59,055 bases of DNA from CAUJIW01 sp963205175 (GCA_041060555.1 JBEUDS010000022.1); one strand, 5' to 3'. Positions 43,756-52,743 are shown, counted from the stretch's first letter. The notes: generated from the sequence alone by a model not told the origin. Numbers and translations: made by a program.

Positions 43756-44688
43756 TCCTCGCCCCGTTACCCCGCCAACCCGCTCAACCCCGCCCATACG
43801 CCGGGCGGCTCGTCCAGCGGATCGGCCGCAGCCGTCGCCGACTTCCACGTGCCGCTGACGCTGGGCACCCAGACCGCCGGCTCGGTGATCCGTCCGGCGT
43901 CGTTCTGCGGCGTCTATGGCTTCAAGCCGACGCACAACCGTTACCCCACCGCCGGCGTGCTCGACACCGCCGCCCACCTTGACACCATCGGCACCTTTGC
44001 CCGCGCACTTGACGATCTGGCGTTGCTTGACGCCGCGCTGGCGGTGCCGACGGCGGCGGGCCCCTCGTCGATGCTGCGCAGTATCGGTGTCTGCCGCTCA
44101 CCCCAGTGGTCGGAAGCCTCCGGTGCCATGCAGGCAGCCCTTGAAACGGCGGCCGAGCGCCTGCGCGCCGCCGGCCACAAGGTGGTCGATGTCATCCTGC
44201 CGGCGATCTTCGACGGCCTCGCCGAGGCTCAGGCCGTCATCCACAAGCACGAAGCCTGGCAGCACATGGGCACGATCCGCCGTGACCATGACGCTCAGGT
44301 GAGCGAGGCCTTCAAGACGTTCATCGACGCCGGCGCCGCCGTGTCGCCCGCCGACTATGCCGCCGCCCGCAACGTGCAGGATGGCTGCAAGGCCGCCCTG
44401 GCGCAGGTGTTCGCCGAGGCCGACGTGCTGCTGACGCCGGGCGCGCCCGGCATCGCGCCGGAGGGTCTCGGCGCCACCGGCAATCCGACCTTCAACCGCA
44501 TGTGGACCGCCGTCGGCACGCCGTGCGTCGGCATCCCCGCCGCCATCGATGCCAGCGGCCTGCCGCTGGGTCTGCAATTCGTCGGCCCGCTGCAGTCGGA
44601 CCGCGCCTTGCTGGCGTTTGCCAAGGCCGTGGCGCCGGCCATCGACGTTCGCGCCGTCCTCGAACAACAGAGCCTACAGGCCGCCTGA
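43756..44688 (+). pseudogene. Amidase signature family gene, 5'-truncated
   Basis: The open frame starts after a stop at 43753-43755 and immediately reads NPLNPAHTPGGSSSGSAAAV and TLGTQTAGSVIRPASFCG, the core of the amidase signature with its cis-Ser/Ser nucleophile pair. The whole N-terminal part, including the catalytic lysine (normally some 75 residues before the serine), is missing. No start codon precedes the signature; the first NTG is GTG 43849, inside it. The C-terminal two thirds are intact. This is a remnant left by a deletion against the IclR promoter region. Its original substrate, perhaps a maleamate-like or other amide, is unknown. Confidence 0.82.
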
Positions 44689-44718
44689 TCCGCAACCGGA
44701 TCATCAACGCACAGGGAG

Positions 44719-46050
44719 ATGACCATGGAGCCCACGACGCAATTACCGTTCTCCGCCGACCAGCAGCGCTGGTACGAGGCGGCCTGTGCGCGCCTTGACG
44801 CCAATCGCCTGAAACAGCTGCTGTTCGATGTCACCAACATCCACAGCCCGACGGGTGCGGCCGCCGAGGCCAGCCACTTCATGGTCGAGCGCATGAACGC
44901 CGCCGGCCTCAAGGCCTCCTACCGGCCGATGACCGAGCGCTCCGGCAATGCGTTTGGCGAGCTGCGCGGTGCCGGCCGTGGCGCCACCCTGCTGCTCTAC
45001 GCGCCGATCGACACCCACCTGGAGGGCAACGACACCGACCTGCCGTGGGCCGGCCCCAAGCTCTATGCCGACATGCAGCCGCGAGCCAAGATGGTCGGTG
45101 ACTGGGTCTATGGCCTTGGCTCGTCGAACCCCAAGGCGATGGTCTCGACGCTGACCGAAGTGGCGACGGCGCTGATCGAGGCCGATGTGCCGCTGATCGG
45201 TGATCTCAACCTCGGCTTCGCCGACGGCGGCATGCCGGTCAACATCCCCGAGCGCGACAACGCCGGCATGTCGCATGGCGTGTTCCATCTGCTCAATCGC
45301 GGCATGGCGCCGGATTTCGCCATCATCATGAAGCCGTGGAACTGGGTCTATCACGAGGAACCGGGCATGGCCTGGTTCAAGATCCAGGTGAAGGGCACGC
45401 TGGGCTATGCCGGCGTGCCGCGCGGCCTGCCGAGCTTCCGCTCGTCGGTGGTGCCGGCGGCGACGGTGATCCAGGAGCTGGAAGCCTGGATCGTCGACTA
45501 TGCCGAGCGCAACACCTCGGGCGTCATCAAGCCCTATGGCTGGATCGCCGGCGTGCGCTCGGGCTGGCCAGAGCGTCCGGCCTTCCCGTCGGCGACCACC
45601 GAGATCTTCTTCGACGTGCGCATCAACCCGCGCACCACGCCGGGCGAGGTGAAGGCGCAGTTCAAGGCCTTCATGGCCGAGCTCAAGCAGCGCCACCCCG
45701 ACTTCGACCTCGACTGGGAGATGTACGGCTCGACGCCGGGCGGCACCACCGACGAGCGCAACTGGATCATCCAGTCCACCCGGCGCGGCTGGGAGACCAT
45801 CGAGGGCCGCCCCTACACCACGCCGGATTATCTCGGCGGCCAGACCGACGGCGCGGCACTGCGCCGCCTCGGCGTGCCGACGGCGCGCATCGGCTGGCCG
45901 TGGCCGGCGGAAGGCTCGCCGGAGGAAATCGGCGAGGGCCTGGGCGGCATGGGCGCGACCTACGTGCCCGACCTGATGCCGTGCGCGAAAAAGATCCTCT
46001 ACGCCGTCATCGACACGCTGACCCGCGAGCGGTCCGAACTCGGCCTGTAA
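44719..46050 (+). CDS. M20 peptidase-fold protein with lost metal ligands
   Basis: A 443-residue protein with the two-domain pattern of M20 deacylases (ArgE/DapE): a catalytic-domain start with HSPTGAAAEASHFMVERM, a lid-like segment around 210-330, and a terminal GGQTDGAALRRLGVPTARIG. By eye, the metal and catalytic residues are replaced: the HxD motif is Pro96-Ile-Asp98, the bridging Asp position is Asn137 (YGLGSSNPKA), and the Glu-Glu pair is Gly170-Gly171. It may be a non-metal enzyme, a binding protein or decaying. It lies 30 bp upstream of the maleate isomerase gene and probably shares its transcript. The start could be 44719 or 44725. Confidence 0.8.
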   Translation: MTMEPTTQLPFSADQQRWYEAACARLDANRLKQLLFDVTNIHSPTGAAAEASHFMVERMNAAGLKASYRPMTERSGNAFGELRGAGRGATLLLYAPIDTHLEGNDTDLPWAGPKLYADMQPRAKMVGDWVYGLGSSNPKAMVSTLTEVATALIEADVPLIGDLNLGFADGGMPVNIPERDNAGMSHGVFHLLNRGMAPDFAIIMKPWNWVYHEEPGMAWFKIQVKGTLGYAGVPRGLPSFRSSVVPAATVIQELEAWIVDYAERNTSGVIKPYGWIAGVRSGWPERPAFPSATTEIFFDVRINPRTTPGEVKAQFKAFMAELKQRHPDFDLDWEMYGSTPGGTTDERNWIIQSTRRGWETIEGRPYTTPDYLGGQTDGAALRRLGVPTARIGWPWPAEGSPEEIGEGLGGMGATYVPDLMPCAKKILYAVIDTLTRERSELGL

Positions 46051-46080
46051 GGCCGGACAACAGGAAGCACGACCCCGGCA

Positions 46081-46838
46081 TGACCAAGACCACCTACCGT
46101 ATCGGCCAGATCGTCCCCTCCTCCAACACCACCATGGAGACGGAGATTCCCGCCATGCTGCGGGCGCGCGAGGCGATCCGCCCCGAGCGCTTCACCTTCC
46201 ACTCCAGTCGCATGCGCATGATGCACGTGACCAAGGAGGAGCTGGCGGCGATGGACGCCCAGAGCCTGCGCTGCGCGGCCGAACTGACCGACGCGCGCGT
46301 CGACGTGATGGGCTATGCCTGTCTCGTCGCCATCATGGCGACCGGGCTTGGCTACCACTGCCAGAGCGAGACCCGCTTGGCGGCGGTCGCCCGCCAGGAA
46401 GGTGCCGACATCCCCATCGTCACCAGCGCCGGCGCGCTGGTGCAGGTGATCAAGGCCATGGGCTACGGCAAGGTCGCGGTGATGACCCCCTATATGCGGC
46501 CGCTGACCGATCTCGTCGTCCAGTACATCGAGAACGAGGGCATCGGCGTCACCCACAGCGTGGCGCTGGAAATCCCCGACAATCTCGCCGTCGGCGCCCG
46601 CGATCCGCTGACCCTGCTGCAGGACATCGACCGGCTGGAGACATCGGGCGCCGATGCGGTGGTGCTGTCTGCCTGCGTGCAGATGCCGTCGCTGGCCGCC
46701 ATCCCGATCGTCGAGCAGCGCCTCGGCCTGCCGGTGCTGTCCGCCGCCACCTGCACCACCCGCCGGATGCTGGAGACACTGGGTCTGGAGCCTGTCGCCC
46801 CCAACGCCGGCGCGGCGCTGGCCGGCGCCACCGTGTGA
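46081..46838 (+). CDS. Maleate cis-trans isomerase
   Basis: A 252-residue Asp/Glu-racemase-superfamily isomerase converting maleate to fumarate. The opening YRIGQIVPSSNTTMETEIPA is characteristic, and both active-site cysteines are present: Cys81 (GYACLVAIM) and Cys199 (SACVQMPS). In nicotinate and 2,5-dihydroxypyridine pathways this enzyme is NicE (HpdE), the last step before the TCA cycle. Here the dioxygenase, deformylase and amidohydrolase of that pathway are not recognisable, although an amidase remnant lies 1.4 kb upstream. A MarR gene follows 14 bp downstream. Confidence 0.9.
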
Positions 46839-46852
46839 AGGGAGATTTTGCC

Positions 46853-47494
46853 ATGTCCAAACCGTCCTCCCGCGCCCGGTCCCCTCAGGCGTTGAATGTA
46901 ACGCCTATCTCGGGCACCAACTTGGGCCTTGCCGAGGAGAAAGGACGGTCCATGACGATGGAGCCCAAATACTACAAGAACTGGCATCTGGCGAAGAACC
47001 CCAGCGAATACCGGGTCACCGAGTTCGAATATACGGTCGTGCGCTTCTATGAAGCCTTCCAGCGCTGGGTCACCACCGTCGGTGACATGCTGGTGAACAG
47101 CGACATCAAGTTCTCCGAACACCTGATTTTGCATGTGATCCGCATGCAGAACCGGCCCAAGACCGGCGTCACCATCGCGCGCATGATCAACCGCGACGAC
47201 CTGCCGAACATCCAGTATTCGCTGCGCAAGCTGGAGGCCGCCAAGCTGATCCAGAAAACCAAGGACAGCGGTTCCAAGACCTTCGCCTATGAGGTCACCG
47301 ATCTCGGCCGGCGGATGACCGACGAGTATTCCTCCATCCGGTCCGACCTGCTGATGGCCAATCTGCGCGCCATCGCCGACTTCGAGGAACGCATCGCCGA
47401 CGCCACCCAGCTGCTTTCGGTGCTCACCGGCATCTACGAGGAAACCAGCCGGAATTCCGCCACCTACGACCAGGAAAGCCTGTCGCCCAAGTAA
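46853..47494 (+). CDS. MarR-type winged-helix regulator, paralogue of the 31977 gene
   Basis: About 213 residues from ATG 46853 (GGGAG site). An in-frame ATG at 46952 has an even better AAAGGA site and would remove a non-conserved 33-residue leader. The conserved part runs from NWHLAKNPSEYRVTEFEYTV and includes the winged helix with NRDDLPNIQYSLRKL and a dimerisation helix at the C-terminus. It resembles the MarR protein at 31977-32582 along its length. Its location between maleate isomerase and a meta-cleavage hydrolase suggests control of this unit. Confidence 0.83.
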   Translation: MSKPSSRARSPQALNVTPISGTNLGLAEEKGRSMTMEPKYYKNWHLAKNPSEYRVTEFEYTVVRFYEAFQRWVTTVGDMLVNSDIKFSEHLILHVIRMQNRPKTGVTIARMINRDDLPNIQYSLRKLEAAKLIQKTKDSGSKTFAYEVTDLGRRMTDEYSSIRSDLLMANLRAIADFEERIADATQLLSVLTGIYEETSRNSATYDQESLSPK

Positions 47495-47523
47495 CCGCGG
47501 CAGCCAACACGGAAAGGGAAGCC

Positions 47524-48357
47524 ATGTCCGACAATCCCGAACTCGGCAAGTTCATCGATACCTGCGGCTATCGCACCAACTGCCATGACCTCGGCAGCGG
47601 CGAGGCCGTGATGCTGATTCACGGCTCCGGCGCCGGTGTGTCCGGCTGGGCCAACTGGCGGGGCATCATGCCGCGCCTGGCCAACAACTTCCGGGTGATC
47701 GTGCCGGACATGGTGGGCTTCGGCTACACCGAAACCCCCGCCGACTACCAGTTCCGCTTCATGGACAGCTGGGTCGAGCAGATGCTCGCGGTGCTGGATG
47801 CCCTGAAGATCGAGAAGACCCACATCGTCGGCAACTCGTTCGGCGGCGCGCTGGCCATGTGGATCGCCTACAAGGCGCCGGAGCGCACCGACCGCCTGGT
47901 GCTGATGGGCGCCGGCGGCTGGCCGTCCAAGGTCGGCCCGGAGCTGGAAAAGCTGTGGGGCTACACCCCCTCCTTCGAGAACATGAAGGAGATCATGGAC
48001 ATCATGGCCTATGACCGCTCGCTGGTAACCGACGAGCTGGCCGAGCTGCGCTACAAGGCGACCCTGCGTCCCGGCGCCCAGGAAACCTTCGAGCGGGTGT
48101 TCCCGGCGCCGCGCCAGCGCTGGCTGGATTCCGAGGCGCTGGCCATCCACCAGCTGGAAGCGCTGACCAACGAGACGCTGATCATCCATGGCCGCGACGA
48201 CCGCGTGGTCGATCCGGACATCTCGCTGAACCTGCACAAGTACATCAAGAACTCGCAGCTCCACATGTTCGGCAAGTGCGGCCACTGGACGATGATCGAG
48301 CACGCCGCCCGCTTCCAGCAGCTGGTGGAGAACTTCCTGATGGAAGGCCGCGGGTAA
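47524..48357 (+). CDS. Meta-cleavage product hydrolase (XylF/HsaD-like alpha/beta hydrolase)
   Basis: A 277-residue alpha/beta hydrolase that cleaves the C-C bond of 2-hydroxy-6-oxo-hexa-2,4-dienoates formed by extradiol dioxygenases. The oxyanion segment HGSGAGVSGWANWR (33-46), nucleophile Ser105 in GNSFGG, acid in HGRDDRVVD (222-230) and His254 in GKCGHW are all present. The strings PDMVGFGYTE and DALKIEKTHIVGNS are typical of the XylF/DmpD/CumD group. Its partners, the extradiol dioxygenase and the dienoate hydratase, lie elsewhere in the same cluster. An N-formylmaleamate deformylase role was considered because of the neighbouring maleate isomerase, but the motifs favour meta-cleavage hydrolysis. 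Confidence 0.87.
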   Translation: MSDNPELGKFIDTCGYRTNCHDLGSGEAVMLIHGSGAGVSGWANWRGIMPRLANNFRVIVPDMVGFGYTETPADYQFRFMDSWVEQMLAVLDALKIEKTHIVGNSFGGALAMWIAYKAPERTDRLVLMGAGGWPSKVGPELEKLWGYTPSFENMKEIMDIMAYDRSLVTDELAELRYKATLRPGAQETFERVFPAPRQRWLDSEALAIHQLEALTNETLIIHGRDDRVVDPDISLNLHKYIKNSQLHMFGKCGHWTMIEHAARFQQLVENFLMEGRG

Positions 48358-48361
48358 CCCC

Positions 48362-49366
48362 GTGCAGGCCTATCGGCTCACCGGTGCCGGCCTCGACGCG
48401 CTAACGCGCGTCGAGGTGGCCACCCCCGCGCCTGGCCCCGGTGAGGTGCTGGTGCGGATGCGGGCGATGTCGCTCAACTCCCGCGACCTGTCGATTCTCG
48501 CCGGCCACTACCCCAACAAGCCCGACCTGCAGCCGCTGTCCGACGGCGCGGGGCTCGTCGAGGCGGTGGGTGCGGGCGTGACCGACGTGGGGGTTGGCGA
48601 TGCCGTCACCTCCTGCTTCTACGCCGACTGGCAGAGCGGACCGGCAACCGCCGCCAATCACCGCCTGTCGCTGGGCTGCGAGCGCGATGGCGTGCTGGCA
48701 CACTATGCGGTACTGCCCGCCACCGCCGTACTGCCGATGCCCGCGCACCTGAGCTTCGCCGAGGCCGCCACGCTGCCGTGCGCGGCGCTGACCGCCTGGA
48801 GCGCACTGTTCACCGAGGGTAAACTGCTGCCGGGCGAGCAGGTGCTGATCATCGGCACCGGCGGCGTCGCCCTGTTCGCGCTGCAGTTCGCCCGGCTGAT
48901 CGGCGCCCGCGCCATCATGCTCTCGGGCGATGACGCACGTCTGGAGCGGGCGCGGAGCCTGGGCGCCGACCATGGCATCAACTACCGCACCACGCCGGAC
49001 TGGGCGACGGCCGTACAGGCCGCGACCGACGGCGCCGGCGTCGACCTGGTGGTCGAGCTGGGCGGTGGCGGCACGCTGGCCCAGTCGCTCAAATGCGTGC
49101 GGGTGGGCGGGCGCATCAGCCTGATTGGCGCCATCGGCGGGCTGGAAGCCTCGGTGTTCGTGCCGGATTTCCTGTTCCGTCATATCCATCTCACCGGCAT
49201 CACGGTGGGCCACCGCGACGACTTCCGGGCGATGAACGCCGCCATTGCGCGCCATGGCCTGCGCCCGTTGATCCACGCCCGCTACGATTTCGACGCCGCG
49301 CCGGCGGCGTACGCCGACATGATGCGCGGCGGCCATTTCGGGAAACTGGTCATCGAAACGCCCTGA
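48362..49366 (+). CDS. Zinc-independent MDR alcohol dehydrogenase/quinone oxidoreductase family
   Basis: A 334-residue medium-chain dehydrogenase/reductase. The substrate domain (PAPGPGEVLVRMRAMSLNSRD) and NAD(P) fold with LIIGTGGVALFALQFARLIGA (about 163-183) are clear. The structural-zinc cysteine cluster and the catalytic Cys/His pattern of zinc enzymes are not evident, so it is more like the quinone oxidoreductase side of the family. The start is GTG 48362, four bases after the hydrolase stop, hence translational coupling. Its reaction in the pathway is unknown. Confidence 0.83.
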   Translation: MQAYRLTGAGLDALTRVEVATPAPGPGEVLVRMRAMSLNSRDLSILAGHYPNKPDLQPLSDGAGLVEAVGAGVTDVGVGDAVTSCFYADWQSGPATAANHRLSLGCERDGVLAHYAVLPATAVLPMPAHLSFAEAATLPCAALTAWSALFTEGKLLPGEQVLIIGTGGVALFALQFARLIGARAIMLSGDDARLERARSLGADHGINYRTTPDWATAVQAATDGAGVDLVVELGGGGTLAQSLKCVRVGGRISLIGAIGGLEASVFVPDFLFRHIHLTGITVGHRDDFRAMNAAIARHGLRPLIHARYDFDAAPAAYADMMRGGHFGKLVIETP

Positions 49367-49423
49367 ACAGGGGCCACGATCAGCCGTCGCCATCGGCCTT
49401 CCCCCGGTCTGATGGCGATGCGG

Positions 49424-49450
49424 AAAGGGCGACACAGCGTGTCGCCCTTT
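49424..49450. terminator. Bidirectional terminator between MDR gene and gatB
   Basis: A perfect 12-bp stem (49424-49435 with 49439-49450) with a 3-nt loop, T-rich on the plus side (TTTTCC) and A-rich on the other. It separates the catabolic supercluster from housekeeping gatBAC. Confidence 0.8.
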
Positions 49451-49484
49451 TCCTTGAGTCAGTCACCGGACAACCAAAACTGCC

Positions 49485-50978
49485 TCAGGACAGCGCCTTC
49501 TTCAGCAGCTCGTTGACCACCGCCGGATTGGCCTTGCCGGCCATCGCCTTCATGGTCTGGCCGACGAAGAAGCCGAACAGCTTGTCCTTGCCGCCCTTGT
49601 AGGCTTCCACCTCGGAAGGATTATCGGCAAGGATCTTGGCGATCACCGCCTCGATGGCGCCGGTATCGGAGACCTGCTTCAGCCCCCGCTCCTCGACCAC
49701 CGCGGCCGCGCCCTTGCCGGTTTCCAGCATGATCTCGAACACGTCCTTGGCCAGACGGCCCGACAGCGTGCCGTCGGCGATCAGCGCCAGCAGTTCCGCG
49801 CCCTGGGCTGCCGAAATCGGGCTCTCGACGATCGACTTGCCGGCCCGGTTCAGCGCGCCGAACAGGTCGGAGATCACCCAGTTGGACGCCGCCCGCGCGA
49901 CCTCCGGCAGGCTCTTCTTCTGCAGCTCGGCGGACGCCGCCAGCAGCGCCTCGAAATAATCGGCGGTCTCCTTCTCCGCCGTCAGCACCGCGGCGTTGTA
50001 GTCGGAGAGCCCGAGATGGGTGACGAAGCGGGCCTTCTTTTCGTCCGGCAGTTCCGGCAGGCTGGCGCGGCAGCGATCGATGAACGCGTCGTCGAACTCC
50101 AGCGGCAGCAGGTCGGGATCGGGGAAATAGCGATAGTCGTGCGCTTCTTCCTTCGAACGCAGCGACCGCGTCTCGCCCTTCACGTTGTCGAACAGGCGGG
50201 TTTCCTGCACGATCGTGCCACCCTCTTCGAGGATGTCGACCTGGCGGCGGGCTTCATACTCGATCGCCTGCATGACGAAGCGCACCGAGTTGACGTTCTT
50301 GATCTCGCAGCGGGTGCCCAGCGGATCGCCAGGCTTGCGCACCGAAACGTTGACGTCGGCGCGCATGGAGCCTTCCTCCATGTTGCCGTCGCAAGTGCCG
50401 ATGTAGCGCAAGATGGTGCGCAGCTTGCGCAGATAGGCGCCCGCCTCTTCCGGCGAGCGCATGTCCGGCTTGGAGACGATCTCCATCAAGGCCACGCCCG
50501 AGCGGTTGAGATCGACGTAGGAACGGGTCGGATGCTGGTCGTGCAGCGACTTGCCGGCGTCCTGCTCCAGATGGATGCGCTCGATGCCCACCGTCTTGGT
50601 GGCGCCGCTGTCGAGATCGAGCACGATCTCGCCCTCGCCCACAACCGGGTGCTTGAACTGGCTGATCTGGTAGCCCTGCGGCAGATCGGCGTAGAAGTAG
50701 TTCTTGCGGTCGAAGCGCGAGAACTTGTTGATCTGCGCGCCCAGCGCCAGGCCGGTGCGCACCGCCTGTTCGACACACATGCCGTTGATCACCGGCAGCA
50801 TGCCGGGCATCGCCGCGTCCACCAGGCTGACCTGGCTGTTGGGCTCGGCGCCGAACGCCGTCGAGGCGCCGGAGAACAGCTTGGCGTTGGAGATGACCTG
50901 GGCGTGTACCTCAAGACCCAGCACGACTTCCCAGTCGCCGGTCATGCCACGGATACGATAGGGCTTGGTCTCGCTCAT
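49485..50978 (-). CDS. gatB: Asp/Glu-tRNA(Asn/Gln) amidotransferase subunit B
   Basis: A 497-residue kinase subunit of the GatCAB transamidosome, which phosphorylates Glu- or Asp-charged tRNA so that ammonia from GatA can amidate it. The start GDWEVVLGLEVHAQV, the SLVDAAMPGMLPVIN region and FDRKNYFYADLPQGYQISQ are strongly conserved, and the C-terminal YqeY/tail domain is present. ATG 50978 overlaps the gatA stop (ATGA). Length is normal. It is the last gene of gatC-gatA-gatB. Confidence 0.96.
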   Translation of the reverse strand: MSETKPYRIRGMTGDWEVVLGLEVHAQVISNAKLFSGASTAFGAEPNSQVSLVDAAMPGMLPVINGMCVEQAVRTGLALGAQINKFSRFDRKNYFYADLPQGYQISQFKHPVVGEGEIVLDLDSGATKTVGIERIHLEQDAGKSLHDQHPTRSYVDLNRSGVALMEIVSKPDMRSPEEAGAYLRKLRTILRYIGTCDGNMEEGSMRADVNVSVRKPGDPLGTRCEIKNVNSVRFVMQAIEYEARRQVDILEEGGTIVQETRLFDNVKGETRSLRSKEEAHDYRYFPDPDLLPLEFDDAFIDRCRASLPELPDEKKARFVTHLGLSDYNAAVLTAEKETADYFEALLAASAELQKKSLPEVARAASNWVISDLFGALNRAGKSIVESPISAAQGAELLALIADGTLSGRLAKDVFEIMLETGKGAAAVVEERGLKQVSDTGAIEAVIAKILADNPSEVEAYKGGKDKLFGFFVGQTMKAMAGKANPAVVNELLKKALS

Positions 50979-52456
50979 TTCACCCACCACTTCTCCGGCC
51001 GGGCGCTGAACGCCGCCGCCTGTTCAATCACGTGGCCGACCTTCAGCACGGTGGCCTCGTCCAGCGCCTTGCCGATCAGGTGCAGGCCCAGCGGCAGCCC
51101 GTCGGCCGACAGGCCCGCCGGTACCGACATCGCCGGCAGTCCGGCGAGGCTTGCCGGCACCGTGAACACGTCGTTGAGGTACATCTCGATCGGATCGGCC
51201 GACTTGGCGCCGAACGCGAAGGCCGCCGACGGCGCGGTCGGCGTCAGGATAACGTCGCACTGCGCGTAGGCGCGGGCGAAATCCTGGGCGATCAGCGTGC
51301 GCAGCTGCTGCGCCTTCAGGTAATAGGCGTCGTAATAGCCGGCCGACAGCACGTAGGTGCCGATCATGATGCGCCGCTTCACTTCCTGCCCGAAGCCCGC
51401 CGCGCGGGTCTCCTCGTACATGTCGATCAGCGAGCCGTTGTCGGGGGCCACCCGCAGGCCATAGCGCACGCCGTCATAGCGGGCGAGGTTGGAGGAGGCC
51501 TCCGCCGGCGCCACGATGTAATAGGTCGGCAGCGCGTATTTGGTGTGCGGCAGCGACACCTCGACGATCTCGGCACCGGCGGCCTTCAGCCAGTCGGCGC
51601 CGCGCGTCCACAGGGCGTCGATCTCCGCCGACATGCCGTCGACGCGATATTCCCTGGGAATGCCGATCCTCAGACCCCGGATGTCACCGGTGAGCGCCGC
51701 CTCGAAATCAGGCACGGCGACATCGAGCGACGTCGAGTCCCTGGGGTCGAAGCCACACATCGACTTCAGCAGGATCGCGCAGTCGCGCACGTCGCGCGCC
51801 ATCGGGCCGGCCTGGTCGAGCGACGAGGCGAAGGCGACGATGCCCCAGCGCGAACAGCGGCCGTAGGTCGGCTTGATGCCGGCAATGCCGGTGAACGACG
51901 CCGGCTGGCGGATCGACCCGCCGGTATCGGTGCCGGTGGCGCCGGGCACGATGCGCGCGGCGACCGCCGCCGACGAACCGCCCGACGAGCCACCGGGCAC
52001 CAGCGCCTCGCCGTTGGCGCCACGCCACGGGTTGATGACATTACCGAACGCGCTGGTCTCGTTGGAGGACCCCATGGCGAACTGGTCGAGGTTGAGCTTG
52101 CCCAGCATCACCGCGCCGTCGCGGAACAGGTTTGCGGTCACCGTCGACTCATAGGGCGGCACGAAGCCTTCGAGTATCTTCGAGGCCGCGGTGGTCTGCA
52201 CCCCCCTGGTGCAGAACAGGTCCTTGATGCCCAGCGGGACGCCGGCCAGCGGCCCGGCGGTGCCGGCGGCGAGGGCTGCGTCGGCGGCTTTCGCCTGCTC
52301 AAGCGCCAGCTCCGGCGTCTCGACGATGAAGGCGTTGAGGTCGCGCGCGGCCGCCACGGCGGCGATGTGCGCCTCGGCCACCTCGACCGCCGAGAAGGAC
52401 TTGGCAGCCAGGCCGTCGCGCAGGGCGGCGACCGTCAGTTCAGTCAGATCCGTCAT
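50975..52456 (-). CDS. gatA: Asp/Glu-tRNA(Asn/Gln) amidotransferase subunit A
   Basis: A 493-residue glutaminase of the amidase signature family. The catalytic Lys is in GVPLGIKDLFCTRG (about 73-86), and the cis-Ser and nucleophile Ser are in GGSSGGSSAAVAARIVPGATGTDTGGSIRQPAS. It supplies ammonia to GatB through a tunnel. Its start overlaps the gatC stop by a base. Its intact triad contrasts with the truncated amidase at 43756-44688. Confidence 0.96.
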   Translation of the reverse strand: MTDLTELTVAALRDGLAAKSFSAVEVAEAHIAAVAAARDLNAFIVETPELALEQAKAADAALAAGTAGPLAGVPLGIKDLFCTRGVQTTAASKILEGFVPPYESTVTANLFRDGAVMLGKLNLDQFAMGSSNETSAFGNVINPWRGANGEALVPGGSSGGSSAAVAARIVPGATGTDTGGSIRQPASFTGIAGIKPTYGRCSRWGIVAFASSLDQAGPMARDVRDCAILLKSMCGFDPRDSTSLDVAVPDFEAALTGDIRGLRIGIPREYRVDGMSAEIDALWTRGADWLKAAGAEIVEVSLPHTKYALPTYYIVAPAEASSNLARYDGVRYGLRVAPDNGSLIDMYEETRAAGFGQEVKRRIMIGTYVLSAGYYDAYYLKAQQLRTLIAQDFARAYAQCDVILTPTAPSAAFAFGAKSADPIEMYLNDVFTVPASLAGLPAMSVPAGLSADGLPLGLHLIGKALDEATVLKVGHVIEQAAAFSARPEKWWVK

Positions 52457-52743
52457 TATTCGATCACCTTCGGCACGGCATAGAAGCCAAACTGGGCTTC
52501 CGGCGCATTCCGCAGCACCGCGTCCTGGATGCCGCCATCGTTCACCACGTCATCGCGCCAGCGCAGTCGCTGGGCGACAGCGGACGTCATCGGCTCCACA
52601 CCGGTGGTATCCACTTCACTCAATTGCTCGACAAACGCCAGTATCCCATTGAGTTCATTCTTCATTGGCTCGACCGCCGCCTCGTCGAGGCGGAGCCGCG
52701 CCAGATGGGCGATACGTTTGACGGTATTGGCGTCAATGGACAT
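52456..52743 (-). CDS. gatC: Asp/Glu-tRNA(Asn/Gln) amidotransferase subunit C
   Basis: A 95-residue small subunit that wraps the GatA-GatB interface. IDANTVKRIAHLARLRLDE and ILAFVEQLSEVDTTGVEPM are the typical GatC helices and linker. ATG 52743 gives the usual length. It is the first gene of the gat operon, with its promoter in the 142-bp gap to the divergent DUF3089 gene. Confidence 0.95.
   Translation of the reverse strand: MSIDANTVKRIAHLARLRLDEAAVEPMKNELNGILAFVEQLSEVDTTGVEPMTSAVAQRLRWRDDVVNDGGIQDAVLRNAPEAQFGFYAVPKVIE

Noticed and set aside
47524..48357. N-formylmaleamate deformylase (NicD)
   Set aside because: Suggested by the maleate isomerase nearby, but the HGSGAGVSGWANW and PDMVGFGY strings match meta-cleavage product hydrolases.
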